DNA of 64,000 nt from Chromobacterium sinusclupearum (GCF_002902845.1 NZ_PPTF01000078.1:40248-104247); one strand, 5' to 3'; counted from the first letter of the stretch, positions 38,782-48,284 are shown. Numbers and translations are program-made. The notes: generated from the sequence alone by a model not told the origin.

Positions 38782-39789
38782 GTGAATAGCGACGCGATTT
38801 CAACAACCAACCCCTCGAGCCTGGCTTCCTTGCTCCGCTACGCCCTCAAAGCCGTCTTCACGGCATGGCTCGGGCTAGGCCCCTGCAGCGGCCACGCAGC
38901 TGAACTCGTCTACATTACCGCCAAAGCGGATTTGCCCTTCTGGGATACCGTTGGCAAGGGTGTCAAATCGGTCGCAGACGCGAATGGTTACACTTTTTCG
39001 GAACTGGACAGCAGACTCAGCGCAGACACACAGCTCAGCAATGTACGCCAGGCCATTGCCCGCAAGGCTATCGGCATCGTGATTTCGCCCACCAACAGCC
39101 AATCGGCCGAGGATGCGCTCCAGTTGGCCAAGCGCGCCAATATTCCCATCGCCATCGCGGACATCGGCACCAATGGGGGCGACTATGTCAGCTTCGTCAA
39201 ATCGGACAATTACCGCGGCGCATACGACGTTGGCGTCGAGCTGGCCTCTGCGATGAAAGCACGCGGCTGGAACAATGGCAGCTATGGCATGGTCACCATC
39301 GAACTGACTCGCAAGAACGGGCAGGATCGAACCAATGGCTTTCGTGACGCGATGAAAGACGCCGGCTTTGCAGCTGAAACGGTTCTGCGGCAAATGAAAG
39401 ACTACTCGGCCGAAGAAACCTATCGCTATACCAAGGATATCCTGGCGACCCATCCGAAAATACGGGGATTTTTCATCGAAACGGACCAACCAGTGGATGG
39501 CGCAGCACGCGCCATCAAGGAAGCCGGCAAGGAAACGCAGATATTGCTCGTATCCTTCGACGCCATGCCCGCAGTCGCCCAGTTGCTCAAAAACGATGTT
39601 CTCGTTGCCGTCGGCATGCAGCAACCTTTTCTGATGGGAAGCTCCGCGGCCGGCGCACTGGTTTCGTATCTGCACGGACACAAGCCGGCGAAAGAGATTC
39701 TGGTGCCGATTCTGGTGGCAACCGCCCGGAATGTGGACAATCTGATGCCGGTGGCAGCAAAAACGGTTTTTGGAAAATCAGCCAAATAA
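38782..39789 (+). CDS. Periplasmic sugar-type substrate-binding protein (Peripla_BP_4)
   Basis: The 335-residue protein is of the ribose/galactose-binding type. A cleavable signal precedes AELVYITAKADLPFWDTVGK, the usual first strand, and IGIVISPTNSQSAEDALQLA marks the first lobe. It may feed an ABC transporter or a chemoreceptor, but no permease or ATPase gene is adjacent. The start is a GTG after GCAGGGAG. First intact gene after the prophage. Confidence 0.8.
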   Translation: MNSDAISTTNPSSLASLLRYALKAVFTAWLGLGPCSGHAAELVYITAKADLPFWDTVGKGVKSVADANGYTFSELDSRLSADTQLSNVRQAIARKAIGIVISPTNSQSAEDALQLAKRANIPIAIADIGTNGGDYVSFVKSDNYRGAYDVGVELASAMKARGWNNGSYGMVTIELTRKNGQDRTNGFRDAMKDAGFAAETVLRQMKDYSAEETYRYTKDILATHPKIRGFFIETDQPVDGAARAIKEAGKETQILLVSFDAMPAVAQLLKNDVLVAVGMQQPFLMGSSAAGALVSYLHGHKPAKEILVPILVATARNVDNLMPVAAKTVFGKSAK

Positions 39790-39808
39790 GCCGCGCCAAC
39801 ACGTCCAT

Positions 39809-40624
39809 TTAAGGGGTCATGCGCGTCATCTCATCATTACGAATCAAGTCACGAATGGTGGCATTGAATGACCGTTGCAGGTAGCGGCCATCGGGCAGCG
39901 CGCGGCTGAGTTCGAAATGAAGGCCTGTCGGGACGTCGTCAGGCAAGTCCAAGCGGCGAATGCTTGGCATGGTAAACAGGTCTCTCAGCCCCGCGTCGTG
40001 CGCGGAAAGGCTGTCTACCACCTCGCGGATATCAATGAAAACATCGCAGCGCCCCTCCGCGATCTTGCTGATGGCATTGCGTTCATTTTTTGAACCGGTA
40101 TCCTGGCGATTCTGCGCGATTCCGAAGGCGTCCAGACGACTGCCAAACAGCCCGCACACCATGTAGCGCTTAAGATCCGCCGACGAGTGCAGCAAGGCTC
40201 CGCCTGGATGCTTCTGCGCAGAGTAAAAATACACGTGATGAATCTCGGCATACGCATCGGTAGCCAGAAACCTCTTGGCATCCAATTCCCGGCTTGGAAC
40301 GTTGATGGCAATATCGCGCTGGCCGTAGGCAACGGTTTCCAGGCAGCGACGCCAGGGCAGCCGCTCGACGACTGCGGGTTCGCGCCCGGCACGCATGAGG
40401 CTACGCTGCAATACATTGATGGCCAAGCCTGTGTTCTGTGCCCCGCCCGCAAAACCCGCCAGCGACGTAAATACGAAGGGGGGCAAGTCCGCGTCGGAGG
40501 CGCAAGCGCGCAGCGGCGAGCCCTGAGCCGCCGCGGAAGCCATGGCAAGCACCACCAGCATCCCCATGGCCGGCCAGCATCGCTCCTTACCCTTTCGCCC
40601 CCGACCCAGCTGTGCGCGCCACAT
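39809..40624 (-). CDS. Solute-binding protein of the amino-acid type (SBP_bac_3-like)
   Basis: The 271-residue protein has an N-terminal signal (MGMLVVLAMASAAAQG) and text typical of periplasmic amino-acid-binding folds: LRACASDADLPPFVFTS, GLAINVLQRSLMRAGREPAV and GQRDIAINVPSRELDAKRFL. No transporter genes are adjacent. ATG at 40624 follows AGGGG at correct spacing; an in-frame GTG lies 9 codons upstream. It is convergent with the sugar-type binding protein, 19 bp apart. Confidence 0.75.
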   Translation of the reverse strand: MWRAQLGRGRKGKERCWPAMGMLVVLAMASAAAQGSPLRACASDADLPPFVFTSLAGFAGGAQNTGLAINVLQRSLMRAGREPAVVERLPWRRCLETVAYGQRDIAINVPSRELDAKRFLATDAYAEIHHVYFYSAQKHPGGALLHSSADLKRYMVCGLFGSRLDAFGIAQNRQDTGSKNERNAISKIAEGRCDVFIDIREVVDSLSAHDAGLRDLFTMPSIRRLDLPDDVPTGLHFELSRALPDGRYLQRSFNATIRDLIRNDEMTRMTP

Positions 40625-40786
40625 ATCCCCTTTGCCCCTGCCTGAATTCACCGTGTTAACAACGCAATGCGTACCCGCAACCAGTCAACCCGCACATGGC
40701 GATATCGATGTCCAATCGTGTCGCCCATTGCAATGACCTTTTCTGTCAATTGTAGCCATCATCTCCACTACTGCCGCAACGGGTTC

Positions 40787-40965
40787 GAGTCGGCCAAGAT
40801 CGTGGCGGACATCGCCATGAATAGCATCCGAGAAGTGCGGGACACCTTGCCTTGTCTCGTATGGCTTGCGGCGGTACCCACCCGCACCAAGCCCTGTTGA
40901 TCTGGTCCACGCGAGGTCTGCATCGCGACGCTGTTTGCTTCGTACGCCAGCCGTAACCGGTGCCA
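40787..40965 (+). pseudogene. Decayed copy of the repeated small ORF, outside the prophage
   Basis: TTCGAGTCGGCCAAGATCGT-GCGGACATCGCCAT matches the start region of copy 2 (29950-29985) closely. CCACGCGAGGTCTGCAT...GACGCTGTTTGCTT matches its end. The middle is diverged and the frame is broken, so no full product is made. Its presence 2.3 kb beyond attR shows the repeat is not confined to the phage. Confidence 0.65.
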
Positions 40966-40976
40966 GGACAATGAAA

Positions 40977-41006
40977 AAGCGCCTCTTGCAAGAGGCGCTT
41001 TTTTCT
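40977..41006 (+). terminator. Repeated terminator, copy 5 (chromosomal)
   Basis: AAGCGCCTCTT / AAGAGGCGCTT with a long T run, preceded by GACAATGAAA as in the four prophage copies. Confidence 0.75.
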
Positions 41007-41231
41007 TTGGCAATGGCGCGGACTGTGGCTTGTCTCGGCTACCGTTCTCGGTAAACGTTGCGTTTCACAAGCTTAGCTCAATCCATGGCCCTCATATGAA
41101 TGCTCAACACCAAGCATTTCAAGGGTAGTAGCCACCTCGGCCAAGACAGCCCACTCAGCGTGGTGGTGCAGCATGCGCTGGCCATCAATGGGATTCCTGC
41201 GTGTTTGAGACTTAGCGCCAGCCAAATCCGA

Positions 41232-42299
41232 TCACATCTCCTGGAAAGACTGCTCCAGCTGGCGGTCGCGCTGCAGCCGCCGCCGGATTCCAGCCAAATA
41301 ATCGGCCCGGCACTGCCGCAGCATGTAATCACGGTAATTGTTGCGGCGCAAATCGCCCCAGGCTTGCGCGCGGGCTTTCAACGAGCGGATTTCCGCCGCC
41401 TTGATCAACTCATCGTTCAAGGGCAGTTGCGCGGCGGTCAGCAAGGTATAGCCGTAGCGTTCCATATAGTCTCGGCACGCTGTTTCGATGATTTCGATCT
41501 CGCGCATCGATAATTGCTGCTTGAACTTGTCGGCATGCGCGGCAATCGGCGGGAAATGATTGGATGACCACAACGATGATAGCTGCGCAATCTTCGCGGC
41601 CTCGGTCGATCTGCCGATGTCCAGCATCTGCGGCAAAAAGGCGATGCCGAAGAAATCGCACACCTGGCGCAACACCGTCTGCTGATCCAGCAGAAAATCC
41701 TCATAGCGTATCGTCAGCACCTTGTCCGGATGCTCAGCCAATAGGCGATCCGCCGCCTTGTACGCCGATAACCAGATACGCACATTCAGCTCAGTGTCGA
41801 AATCGTGAATGATCGCCCGATTGATCGACGCCACCTGGGCGCGCGGATCGCGCACCACGTTCAAAAAGCGCATATTCGGAAACAGGCGCAATAGCTCATC
41901 AGCGTAGCAGACGCAATCCAACGACTTATCCATCACCACCCTGGCCTGCTGCTTCTCGCCGGCGCGCAACAGCAACTCCCACGCGATGCGATGCACGCTG
42001 CGCGGCTGCTCGGCCAGGGATTCGAAAATCTCTACCGGATCGAACGCGATATCCGGCCACTTCACCATGCTCGCCGCCTGCAAGCCCACCACATCCACCA
42101 CCAGCTGGAAGTAGTTGCGATCCTCGGACAGATCGCCGTACAGCGGCAGCAATGGCATCAGATCAACGACATGCAGCGGATACGGCGAATAGAACTCTCG
42201 GCTGAAATTCAGCCGCAGCCGCAGCGCGTGGCTGCCGCAGCGCCGCAATGGAATCATCAATACCGGCAACGGCCGGCGCGTTTCAGATGAAGTAGTCAT
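41232..42299 (-). CDS. Sulfotransferase family protein (PAPS-dependent)
   Basis: Predicted to transfer sulfate from PAPS to an unknown acceptor. The 355-residue protein has a 5'-phosphosulfate-binding loop near the N-terminus (PLRRCGSHALRLRLN, about 17-31) and a 3'-phosphate-binding region (VVRDPRAQVASIN, about 148-160). The ATG overlaps the end of the APS kinase gene by 17 bp, so donor synthesis and transfer are coupled. The acceptor may be a lipid, polysaccharide or small molecule. Confidence 0.85.
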   Translation of the reverse strand: MTTSSETRRPLPVLMIPLRRCGSHALRLRLNFSREFYSPYPLHVVDLMPLLPLYGDLSEDRNYFQLVVDVVGLQAASMVKWPDIAFDPVEIFESLAEQPRSVHRIAWELLLRAGEKQQARVVMDKSLDCVCYADELLRLFPNMRFLNVVRDPRAQVASINRAIIHDFDTELNVRIWLSAYKAADRLLAEHPDKVLTIRYEDFLLDQQTVLRQVCDFFGIAFLPQMLDIGRSTEAAKIAQLSSLWSSNHFPPIAAHADKFKQQLSMREIEIIETACRDYMERYGYTLLTAAQLPLNDELIKAAEIRSLKARAQAWGDLRRNNYRDYMLRQCRADYLAGIRRRLQRDRQLEQSFQEM

Positions 42300-42942
42300 G
42301 TTCAGCCCCTTCTCCCAAGCTCGCAGGTCCACAACAGCTCAGCACCAAGCCAAACAGGCTGTTCACCGATTCTTCCAGCCTGAGCGAGCCGGCATCCAGC
42401 GCCAAGGCTGGATGCGATGGCGGCTCGTACGGGGCGGAAATGCCGGTGAAGTGGGCGACCTGCCCCGCCCTGGCCTTGGCGTACAGACCCTTGCAGTCCC
42501 GTGCCTCGCAAACGTTCAGCGCAGTGCTGACATAAATCTCGGCAAAACACCGCTCGCCGATGATTTCGCGCGCCATTTCCCTGTCGCTGCGGAAAGGCGA
42601 AATGCAGGCGCACACCACGATCATCCCTGCATCGTTCATCAGCCGCGCCACCTCTGCCATGCGGCGGATGTTCTCCCGCCGCTCCACAGCGGAAAACCCC
42701 AAGTCGCGATTCAAGCCATGGCGCAGATTGTCTCCATCCAGCACGGTCGACGAAATGCCGGCATGCACCAGCCGGTCTTCCAGCTCATAGGCGATGGTGG
42801 ATTTGCCCGCGCCGCTGAGGCCTGTCAGCCAAAGGGTTAAAGCCGCATGGCCGAACAAGCGCTGCCTGTCCGCCAGCCTGATGCGGCCGCGAGCCCTGAA
42901 AATATTGGCCGGAAGGCCTGCGTTAGGAGAAAGCGTAGTCAT
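42283..42942 (-). CDS. cysC: Adenylylsulfate (APS) kinase
   Basis: Phosphorylates APS to PAPS. The 219-residue protein has the P-loop GLSGAGKST (41-49), then TVLDGDNLRHGLNRDLGFS and the RMAEVARLMNDAG region, all classical CysC motifs. Immediately upstream of and overlapping a sulfotransferase gene, it probably supplies PAPS for that enzyme rather than for general sulfate assimilation. No CysD/CysN is nearby. Confidence 0.93.
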   Translation of the reverse strand: MTTLSPNAGLPANIFRARGRIRLADRQRLFGHAALTLWLTGLSGAGKSTIAYELEDRLVHAGISSTVLDGDNLRHGLNRDLGFSAVERRENIRRMAEVARLMNDAGMIVVCACISPFRSDREMAREIIGERCFAEIYVSTALNVCEARDCKGLYAKARAGQVAHFTGISAPYEPPSHPALALDAGSLRLEESVNSLFGLVLSCCGPASLGEGAEHDYFI

Positions 42943-43196
42943 GATCCCATCCTTGCCGTGAGCAGATGCAAACCAAGGGAAAGGACAAGAGCTTTGCAGC
43001 AGTCACGCACTAGATATATTGGTCATAGCGCGAACCCAGCGGAAAATACCAATGAAAAAGTCCGGATCAGTATTTGCACGGATCATTCGATTCATATTTA
43101 AGATCAGACTGCCATTCATATGTATTATTTTCAAATCGGCCACGCTGAAATCATGCTGCGACAGCATGCGCCAAAACTGGCCCATCCCCTGCAGTG

Positions 43197-43226
43197 AAAA
43201 AGCGGCGCGGCCCCTAGCCGCGCCGC
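43197..43226 (-). terminator. Terminator of the DUF1302 gene
   Basis: On the minus strand a GCGGCGCGGC / GCCGCGCCGC stem of 10 bp with a 5-nt loop is followed by TTTTT, directly after the stop. Confidence 0.8.
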
Positions 43227-43231
43227 CGCCA

Positions 43232-45043
43232 TTAAAATTTGATCCCTGCGCTCACCATCGCCAGGCTGCGATCTGACTGTGTGTTGTATTGGCCGCCGGC
43301 CGTGGCCAGATAAAGCAGCTCAAACTGATAGCGCTTGCGGTACTCCGCCTGCACTCTCCACAGCATGCTGTGCCGCCCTTCGATGAACTGGCCGTCATGC
43401 GAATAGCCCTTCACGTCATACGCCAGCAGTAGCGACGGCATCAGCTCCCAGCCTGGCAGCACGCCGCCATAGCGCTCCTCCAGCTTGCCGCGCACGCCCC
43501 ACGCCATAGGCGTGACAAAGCCATCCAGCGCGCAGCTCGGGCCGGTCCCGCCACAGGACGGCGTGGCGGCGCTGGGCGCCTGGCCAAAACCCACGCGGCC
43601 ATAGCGCATCACATAGGGATCAGGCAAACCCGCCAGGTATTTCACGCCCACTTCGCCGGACAGCGTCGCATCGCCGCCCAGCAGCCGCCCCAGCGGCTGC
43701 GTCGCCCCCAAGTTGAACTGGCTGCTATGGAAGGTATCGTAGCCGCGCGCCACATAGCCGGTCTGCGTGTGCGCCAAGTAGCCGAGCGGGCCGCTGCCGC
43801 TTAGCACGCCATACAGGAAATCGGCTCCGTTCCAGGCCACCGGCTGATTAGGACGATAGCTGAGCTCGCTGTAGATGCCGGTGCCGCTGGGCAGGCGGGT
43901 CTTGAAATTGATGGCGAACATATGGATGTCGTCCGGGAAGCTGCGGCGATACACCCCCGCAATGCCGGTCGGTTGGGCCAGGCCCAGATTGGCCGCAGCC
44001 GGCAACAGCACGCCGGGGCCGGTGCGTATCATCTGAGTGACGCTCTCCGGGCTGGTCTGATTGGAATAAAACAGTCCCAGCTGGCCGATATTGTCCAGCA
44101 GATAGCTCAAGCTCAGGCCGTACTCGCCGCCATAAGGCTTGTCGTCGGCGACGCGCGCAATGTAATCCAGAGGATTGGCGGCCGATTGCTGATCGCTGGT
44201 TACGATGTTCCGTCTCCGTAGTAAGCTCAGCAGGCTGCCGTTCAGCGTCAGCTTATCGCAGCCAGGCTGGGCATAGTCATTGCCGGAGTAGAACGTGCCG
44301 CAGGCAGGGTAAGCATTCGGCTTGAACTGGAACTGGTAATAGCCGTCCACAGCCAGTTTGGGCGTCACATCCAACTTGGCGTACAACGATGGCGCCGGGA
44401 TGCTGACCATTTCTGGAATGGTGCCGGCGCGGCCCAGCGCGTTGAAATCCATCGCATTGACGCGCTGGATGCCCCCCAGAATGGTGGTGGGCGTCACCCA
44501 AGGGATGACCTGCTGCCCCAGCCTAAGCGACAGCGACGACTGCCCCATCTGCGCGCGTCCATAAACGTAGGCGTCATCCAGCGCCACGCCGCCGAAACGG
44601 TCCAGCTGGGTAAAACCACCGTCATTCAACTGCGCGCCTGGCTGATAGCCGTTGGGCGAATGGCCATGCGGCACGCCGTTGTGGCTCAGGCCATAGTCGT
44701 ACCAGGCCTTGGCGCTGACAAACACGCCCACGTCGCGGTAGCTCAGATCGCCCTGCAGATAGCCCTGCCAGGCTTCGGAAATCACATCGCCCTTGCGGTA
44801 GTTCAAATCGCCGTCGTTCAGCGTGTCCATCGCATTGGCGTGACCGGTGAAGGTCGGATCAGGATTATCCATTCGATAGACGCTGCCGATCGACATCGCC
44901 CCCTTCACCGCCAACTTCGCCCCACCCAGATCGAAGCGGCTCCCCTCGCCCAGGCCGGAAGGCAGCGTGCTGACCGTGATGTCCCCCGCCCGGCTGGCGC
45001 CCGCCCACAGCAGCAGGCTCAGACAGATGATGGTTCTCCTCAT
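43232..45043 (-). CDS. DUF1302 family outer-membrane-type protein
   Basis: The 603-residue protein has a signal peptide (MRRTIICLSLLLWAGASRAG) and the DUF1302 pattern: GAMSIGSVYRMDNPDP, RLGQQVIPWVTPTTILGGIQ and the C-terminal beta-strand ending in Phe (AMVSAGIKF). Such proteins probably form outer-membrane beta-barrels and are often found with degradation genes. It follows an M20 amidohydrolase in the same direction, suggesting uptake linked to hydrolysis of an N-acyl compound; this is inference. Confidence 0.85.
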   Translation of the reverse strand: MRRTIICLSLLLWAGASRAGDITVSTLPSGLGEGSRFDLGGAKLAVKGAMSIGSVYRMDNPDPTFTGHANAMDTLNDGDLNYRKGDVISEAWQGYLQGDLSYRDVGVFVSAKAWYDYGLSHNGVPHGHSPNGYQPGAQLNDGGFTQLDRFGGVALDDAYVYGRAQMGQSSLSLRLGQQVIPWVTPTTILGGIQRVNAMDFNALGRAGTIPEMVSIPAPSLYAKLDVTPKLAVDGYYQFQFKPNAYPACGTFYSGNDYAQPGCDKLTLNGSLLSLLRRRNIVTSDQQSAANPLDYIARVADDKPYGGEYGLSLSYLLDNIGQLGLFYSNQTSPESVTQMIRTGPGVLLPAAANLGLAQPTGIAGVYRRSFPDDIHMFAINFKTRLPSGTGIYSELSYRPNQPVAWNGADFLYGVLSGSGPLGYLAHTQTGYVARGYDTFHSSQFNLGATQPLGRLLGGDATLSGEVGVKYLAGLPDPYVMRYGRVGFGQAPSAATPSCGGTGPSCALDGFVTPMAWGVRGKLEERYGGVLPGWELMPSLLLAYDVKGYSHDGQFIEGRHSMLWRVQAEYRKRYQFELLYLATAGGQYNTQSDRSLAMVSAGIKF

Positions 45044-45099
45044 ATCGCTCTCCTTTGTTTGTTGTCGTCACCGCGCCGACAACGGCGCGGTGCATGCTG

Positions 45100-46281
45100 C
45101 TATCCGCGCAGGAACGCCTCGGCCAATCTGGCCCAATAACTGGCGCCTACGCTGAGAATCTCGTCGTTGAAGTCGTAACCAGGGTTGTGGATCATGCAGC
45201 CGCCCTTGCTGCCTATGCCGTTGCCCAGCACCACGTAGCAGCCGGGCACCTGCTCCAGCATCCAGGAGAAGTCGTCCCCGCCCATCGCGCCGGCCGGCAG
45301 CGGCACGATTCCCTGCGGGCCGACCATCGCTTCGGCCACCTCGCGCGCGATGCGGGTTTCCGCCGGGGAGTTGATCAGCACCCGCGTCACCGGCTGCCAG
45401 ACAATCTCGGCCGTCACGCCGAAGCTCTGCGCCTGCAGCGTCACCAACTCGCGCAGGCGCTGCTCGATCTGCTGCTGGACGGCGGGGCTGAAAGTGCGCA
45501 CCGTCAACTCCAGCCGCGCGCTATCCGGAATCACATTGCAGACGGAACCGGCCAGTGCCGCGCCTATCGTCACCACCGCAGGCTGATCCGGCGCCAGGTT
45601 GCGCGACACAATGGTCTGCAGCGACAGGATGACGGAGGCCATCGCCACGACGGGATCGACGCAGGTGTGCGGCATGCCGCCATGGCCGCCCTTGCCGGTC
45701 AGCGTGATGGTCACCGAATCGGCGGAGGCCGCCAGCACGCCCGGCTGCACGACAAAACTGCCGGCCGGCAGCGTGGGGCCGTTATGCAGCGCGAACACCG
45801 CGTCGCAAGGGAAACGATCGAACAAGCCTTCCGCCATCATGCGCGCCGCGCCGCCTTGTCCCTCCTCGGCTGGCTGGAAAATCAAATTCAGCGTGCCGTC
45901 GAAGTTGCGGGACTGCGCCAGATAACGCGCCGCCGCCAGCAGGATGGCGGTGTGGCCGTCGTGGCCGCAGGCATGCATCTTGCCGGGCAATCTGCTGGCG
46001 TAAGGCAGACCCGTCTCTTCGTGGATGGGCAAGGCATCCATGTCGGCGCGGATGCCCAGGCGACGGGTCCCGCTGCCGCATTGCAACTGGCCGACGACGC
46101 CGGTGCCGCCCAGGCCGGTGGTCACGCTATAGCCCCAGCTGCGCAGCGACTCGGCCACCAGCCGGCTGGTGGCTTCCTCCTCGAAACCCAGCTCCGGATG
46201 GGCGTGAATGGCATGGCGGATGGCGATGAACTCTGGCTCGCCGTCACGGATGGCGGCAATGATTCCTTGCGGCTGGGACAT
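45100..46281 (-). CDS. M20-family amidohydrolase (hippurate hydrolase / N-acyl amino acid hydrolase type)
   Basis: The 393-residue metal-dependent hydrolase has all M20D hallmarks: HAHPELGFEEEATSR, HACGHDGHTAILLAAARY (metal-binding H103, C105, H107), GGHGGMPHTCVDPV and AMGGDDFSWMLE. The frame starts 25 codons earlier, but MSQPQGIIAAIRDG at 46281 is the usual family start. Transcribed with the DUF1302 gene and divergent from a GlxA-type regulator. The substrate may be an N-acyl amino acid or peptide. Confidence 0.9.
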   Translation of the reverse strand: MSQPQGIIAAIRDGEPEFIAIRHAIHAHPELGFEEEATSRLVAESLRSWGYSVTTGLGGTGVVGQLQCGSGTRRLGIRADMDALPIHEETGLPYASRLPGKMHACGHDGHTAILLAAARYLAQSRNFDGTLNLIFQPAEEGQGGAARMMAEGLFDRFPCDAVFALHNGPTLPAGSFVVQPGVLAASADSVTITLTGKGGHGGMPHTCVDPVVAMASVILSLQTIVSRNLAPDQPAVVTIGAALAGSVCNVIPDSARLELTVRTFSPAVQQQIEQRLRELVTLQAQSFGVTAEIVWQPVTRVLINSPAETRIAREVAEAMVGPQGIVPLPAGAMGGDDFSWMLEQVPGCYVVLGNGIGSKGGCMIHNPGYDFNDEILSVGASYWARLAEAFLRG

Positions 46282-46556
46282 AAGAGGCTCCGTTTCCAAG
46301 AGGGGGAAGAAACAGGCGAAGCGGGCTGGATAGCGCAAACCTGCCGCCTTGAGCACCAGTCTAGAGATGGACTATCGCAATTCTGATCGGCGAAAACCGC
46401 CATTAAACAAGCCGTTTTCGCCAGCTAGCTTCATGGCATAAAAGTGATGGAAACCTTAGGTTTTCAGCGATGACTAAGGAAATGACAGAAATTTGACATG
46501 GACTTTACCGGCAGATTTCGCCAAATTTAAAGCTGAAATCGCCATGGCAGACCATT

Positions 46557-47612
46557 ATGAACGCATGCATAGACCTGCTTTATCTGCCGAATTGCCTCAG
46601 CGGCACGCTGTTTTCGGTGATCGATGTGCTGCATGCCGCCAACAAACTGTGGCACCTGCACCACCCGCGGCAACAGAAACCGCTGTTTGGCTGGCGCCTG
46701 CTGGATGCCTCCGGCGCAGAGATGGCGCTACCGCCATGGCTGACGCACCAGCCCGGTCCGATGCCGGCAAATTGCAAAACGGCCTTGCTGGTGCCCGGGC
46801 TGGACATGCACAGCGTCCCCCATCTGAAACATCAGCTGGATCAGTCGGCTGATGCCCTGGCGCTGATCGCCCGTCGTCACGCCGCCGGCGACGTCATCGC
46901 CACCAACTACAACGGCGCCGCCATGCTGGCGCGCGCCGGCGTGCTGAACGGCCGCGACGCCACCATCACCTGGCTGATAGCAGGCTGGTTCTCCAACAGC
47001 CACCCCAAGGTGAAGCTGCTGATGGACCGCCCGGTGACGGTGGACGGCAATATCCTCTGCAGCGGGGCGCCGGCTTCCATCATCGAATTGGCGGTGGAGC
47101 TGGTGCGCCACTTCGCCGGCGAGACCTTGGCGCAAAGCTGCGCCAACGGTCTGCTATATCAAGCCGCCCGCTTCGAGCAATCCGGCCAGGCGCTGTCGCT
47201 GCTGAATACTTCCACCCGCGACAGCGCGGTTTTCAAGGCCCGCCGCTGGCTGGAACAACATGTGGCGGAACCCTACGATCTGGAAAAGGTGGCCGCCGCC
47301 GCCGCGGTCAGCAGCCGCACCCTGCTGCGCCACTTCCGCGAAGTGGCGGACATGACGCCGCTGGACTACCTGCACCAGTTGCGCGTGGAACGCGCCAAGC
47401 TATTGCTGGAAGTCACAACGGTAGACCTGCCAGGCATCGTCGAACAATGCGGCTATGAGGACGCCAGCGCCTTTCGCCGCCTGTTTCGCCGGCTGACCGG
47501 CCTTACCCCCACCGCCTATCGCCGCGCTTACGCCTTGCGCGCCGCCCGGCGCTGGTGGCGGGCAGAGGACGAGATGCCCTCTACGCCGTCCCCGCTCCGG
47601 ACAGACCGCTAA
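46557..47612 (+). CDS. GlxA-family transcriptional regulator (DJ-1/PfpI plus AraC HTH)
   Basis: The 351-residue protein has an N-terminal class I glutamine amidotransferase-like (DJ-1/PfpI) domain (about 5-195). A C-terminal AraC domain follows (about 225-325), with AAAAAVSSRTLLRHFREVAD and a second HTH around CGYEDASAFRRLFRRLTG. It is divergent from the M20-DUF1302 genes across 275 bp and is the likely local regulator. Its stop overlaps the end of the convergent PraB-like gene by 4 bp. Confidence 0.88.
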   Translation: MNACIDLLYLPNCLSGTLFSVIDVLHAANKLWHLHHPRQQKPLFGWRLLDASGAEMALPPWLTHQPGPMPANCKTALLVPGLDMHSVPHLKHQLDQSADALALIARRHAAGDVIATNYNGAAMLARAGVLNGRDATITWLIAGWFSNSHPKVKLLMDRPVTVDGNILCSGAPASIIELAVELVRHFAGETLAQSCANGLLYQAARFEQSGQALSLLNTSTRDSAVFKARRWLEQHVAEPYDLEKVAAAAAVSSRTLLRHFREVADMTPLDYLHQLRVERAKLLLEVTTVDLPGIVEQCGYEDASAFRRLFRRLTGLTPTAYRRAYALRAARRWWRAEDEMPSTPSPLRTDR

Positions 47613-48121
47613 GGCGTTACATGCATGTACGGCGTGGTGTTCAGCTTGGCGGAAATCGCGCAGCCGCCAGCCAAGGGCGCGGAGGAGAGGCCTATGGTGG
47701 TTTCGCTGCCGTTATCGCTTATCGTTCCCGCGATCTGGCTTGGCCCGCATTGCCCGCCCAGAATAGGCGCCTGGACGTCCACCATCACGCCGACGATGGC
47801 CAGCTGATTCTGCGCCGTCACTCGCCCCACCCACGGCGTGGCGGCGGTGGCGCTGGCCTTGATCATCCGGCATACCGGAATGCCCTTGAACGCGGCGCTG
47901 GTGATCCGGATATTGCCGGCGCCATCCACCGTGCCGCTGAACACGGCGTTGCAATCGACATCCACCCCGCCCTTGCTGACCGTGGCCGGCCCCACTGCGG
48001 AAAACGGAATGGCCGCGCCGCCGGCGCCTGGCGGCGTAATGGTCACGGCGCCTGCGGATACGACACAGCCCAATGCCAGCGCCAATGCCGCGCCGGCCTG
48101 AATCTTGCTGATCTTGCTCAT
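47609..48121 (-). CDS. PraB-like secreted protein
   Basis: The 170-residue protein has a signal peptide (about 1-25, AALALALGCVVSAGAVT). A beta-rich Gly/Thr/Ala-rich domain with paired Cys follows (VDVDCNAVFSGTVDGAGN, GQCGPSQIAGTISDNG, GGCAISAKLNTTP). It resembles PraA/PraB 'alkane oxidation activator' proteins of Pseudomonas by pattern and length. The function is unclear; surface hydrophobicity or biofilm roles are known for the family. Convergent overlap with the GlxA gene. Confidence 0.6.
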   Translation of the reverse strand: MSKISKIQAGAALALALGCVVSAGAVTITPPGAGGAAIPFSAVGPATVSKGGVDVDCNAVFSGTVDGAGNIRITSAAFKGIPVCRMIKASATAATPWVGRVTAQNQLAIVGVMVDVQAPILGGQCGPSQIAGTISDNGSETTIGLSSAPLAGGCAISAKLNTTPYMHVTP

Positions 48122-48284
48122 CTCGGAATTCCCATCTTATGTTTGTCAGAAGTGAAATCGCGGCCGCCCGGCCCCGACTTCGAAACATAAAATGTCATGA
48201 TGAAGGCATGAGACGATTGACCTGGATCAGCCTGCGGCCCAGCCGTCCAAAGCGCCTGGCTTTAAGGCCAGCCTTATCAGGGGC

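Larger units (their letters stand above)
40625..41231. other. 607-bp intergenic region holding a repeat copy
   Basis: The first 160 bp is the promoter side of the binding-protein gene. 40787-41006 is a decayed small-ORF copy with its terminator. The rest (41007-41231) shows nothing convincing. Confidence 0.5.

Noticed and set aside
43003..43185. 60-codon leftward frame between cysC and the DUF1302 gene
   Set aside because: No suitable ribosome-binding site (G run too close to the ATG), no recognised family; kept as intergenic.
45055..46386. 443-codon rightward frame opposite the M20 amidohydrolase
   Set aside because: The minus strand encodes all metal-binding motifs; the plus frame has none.
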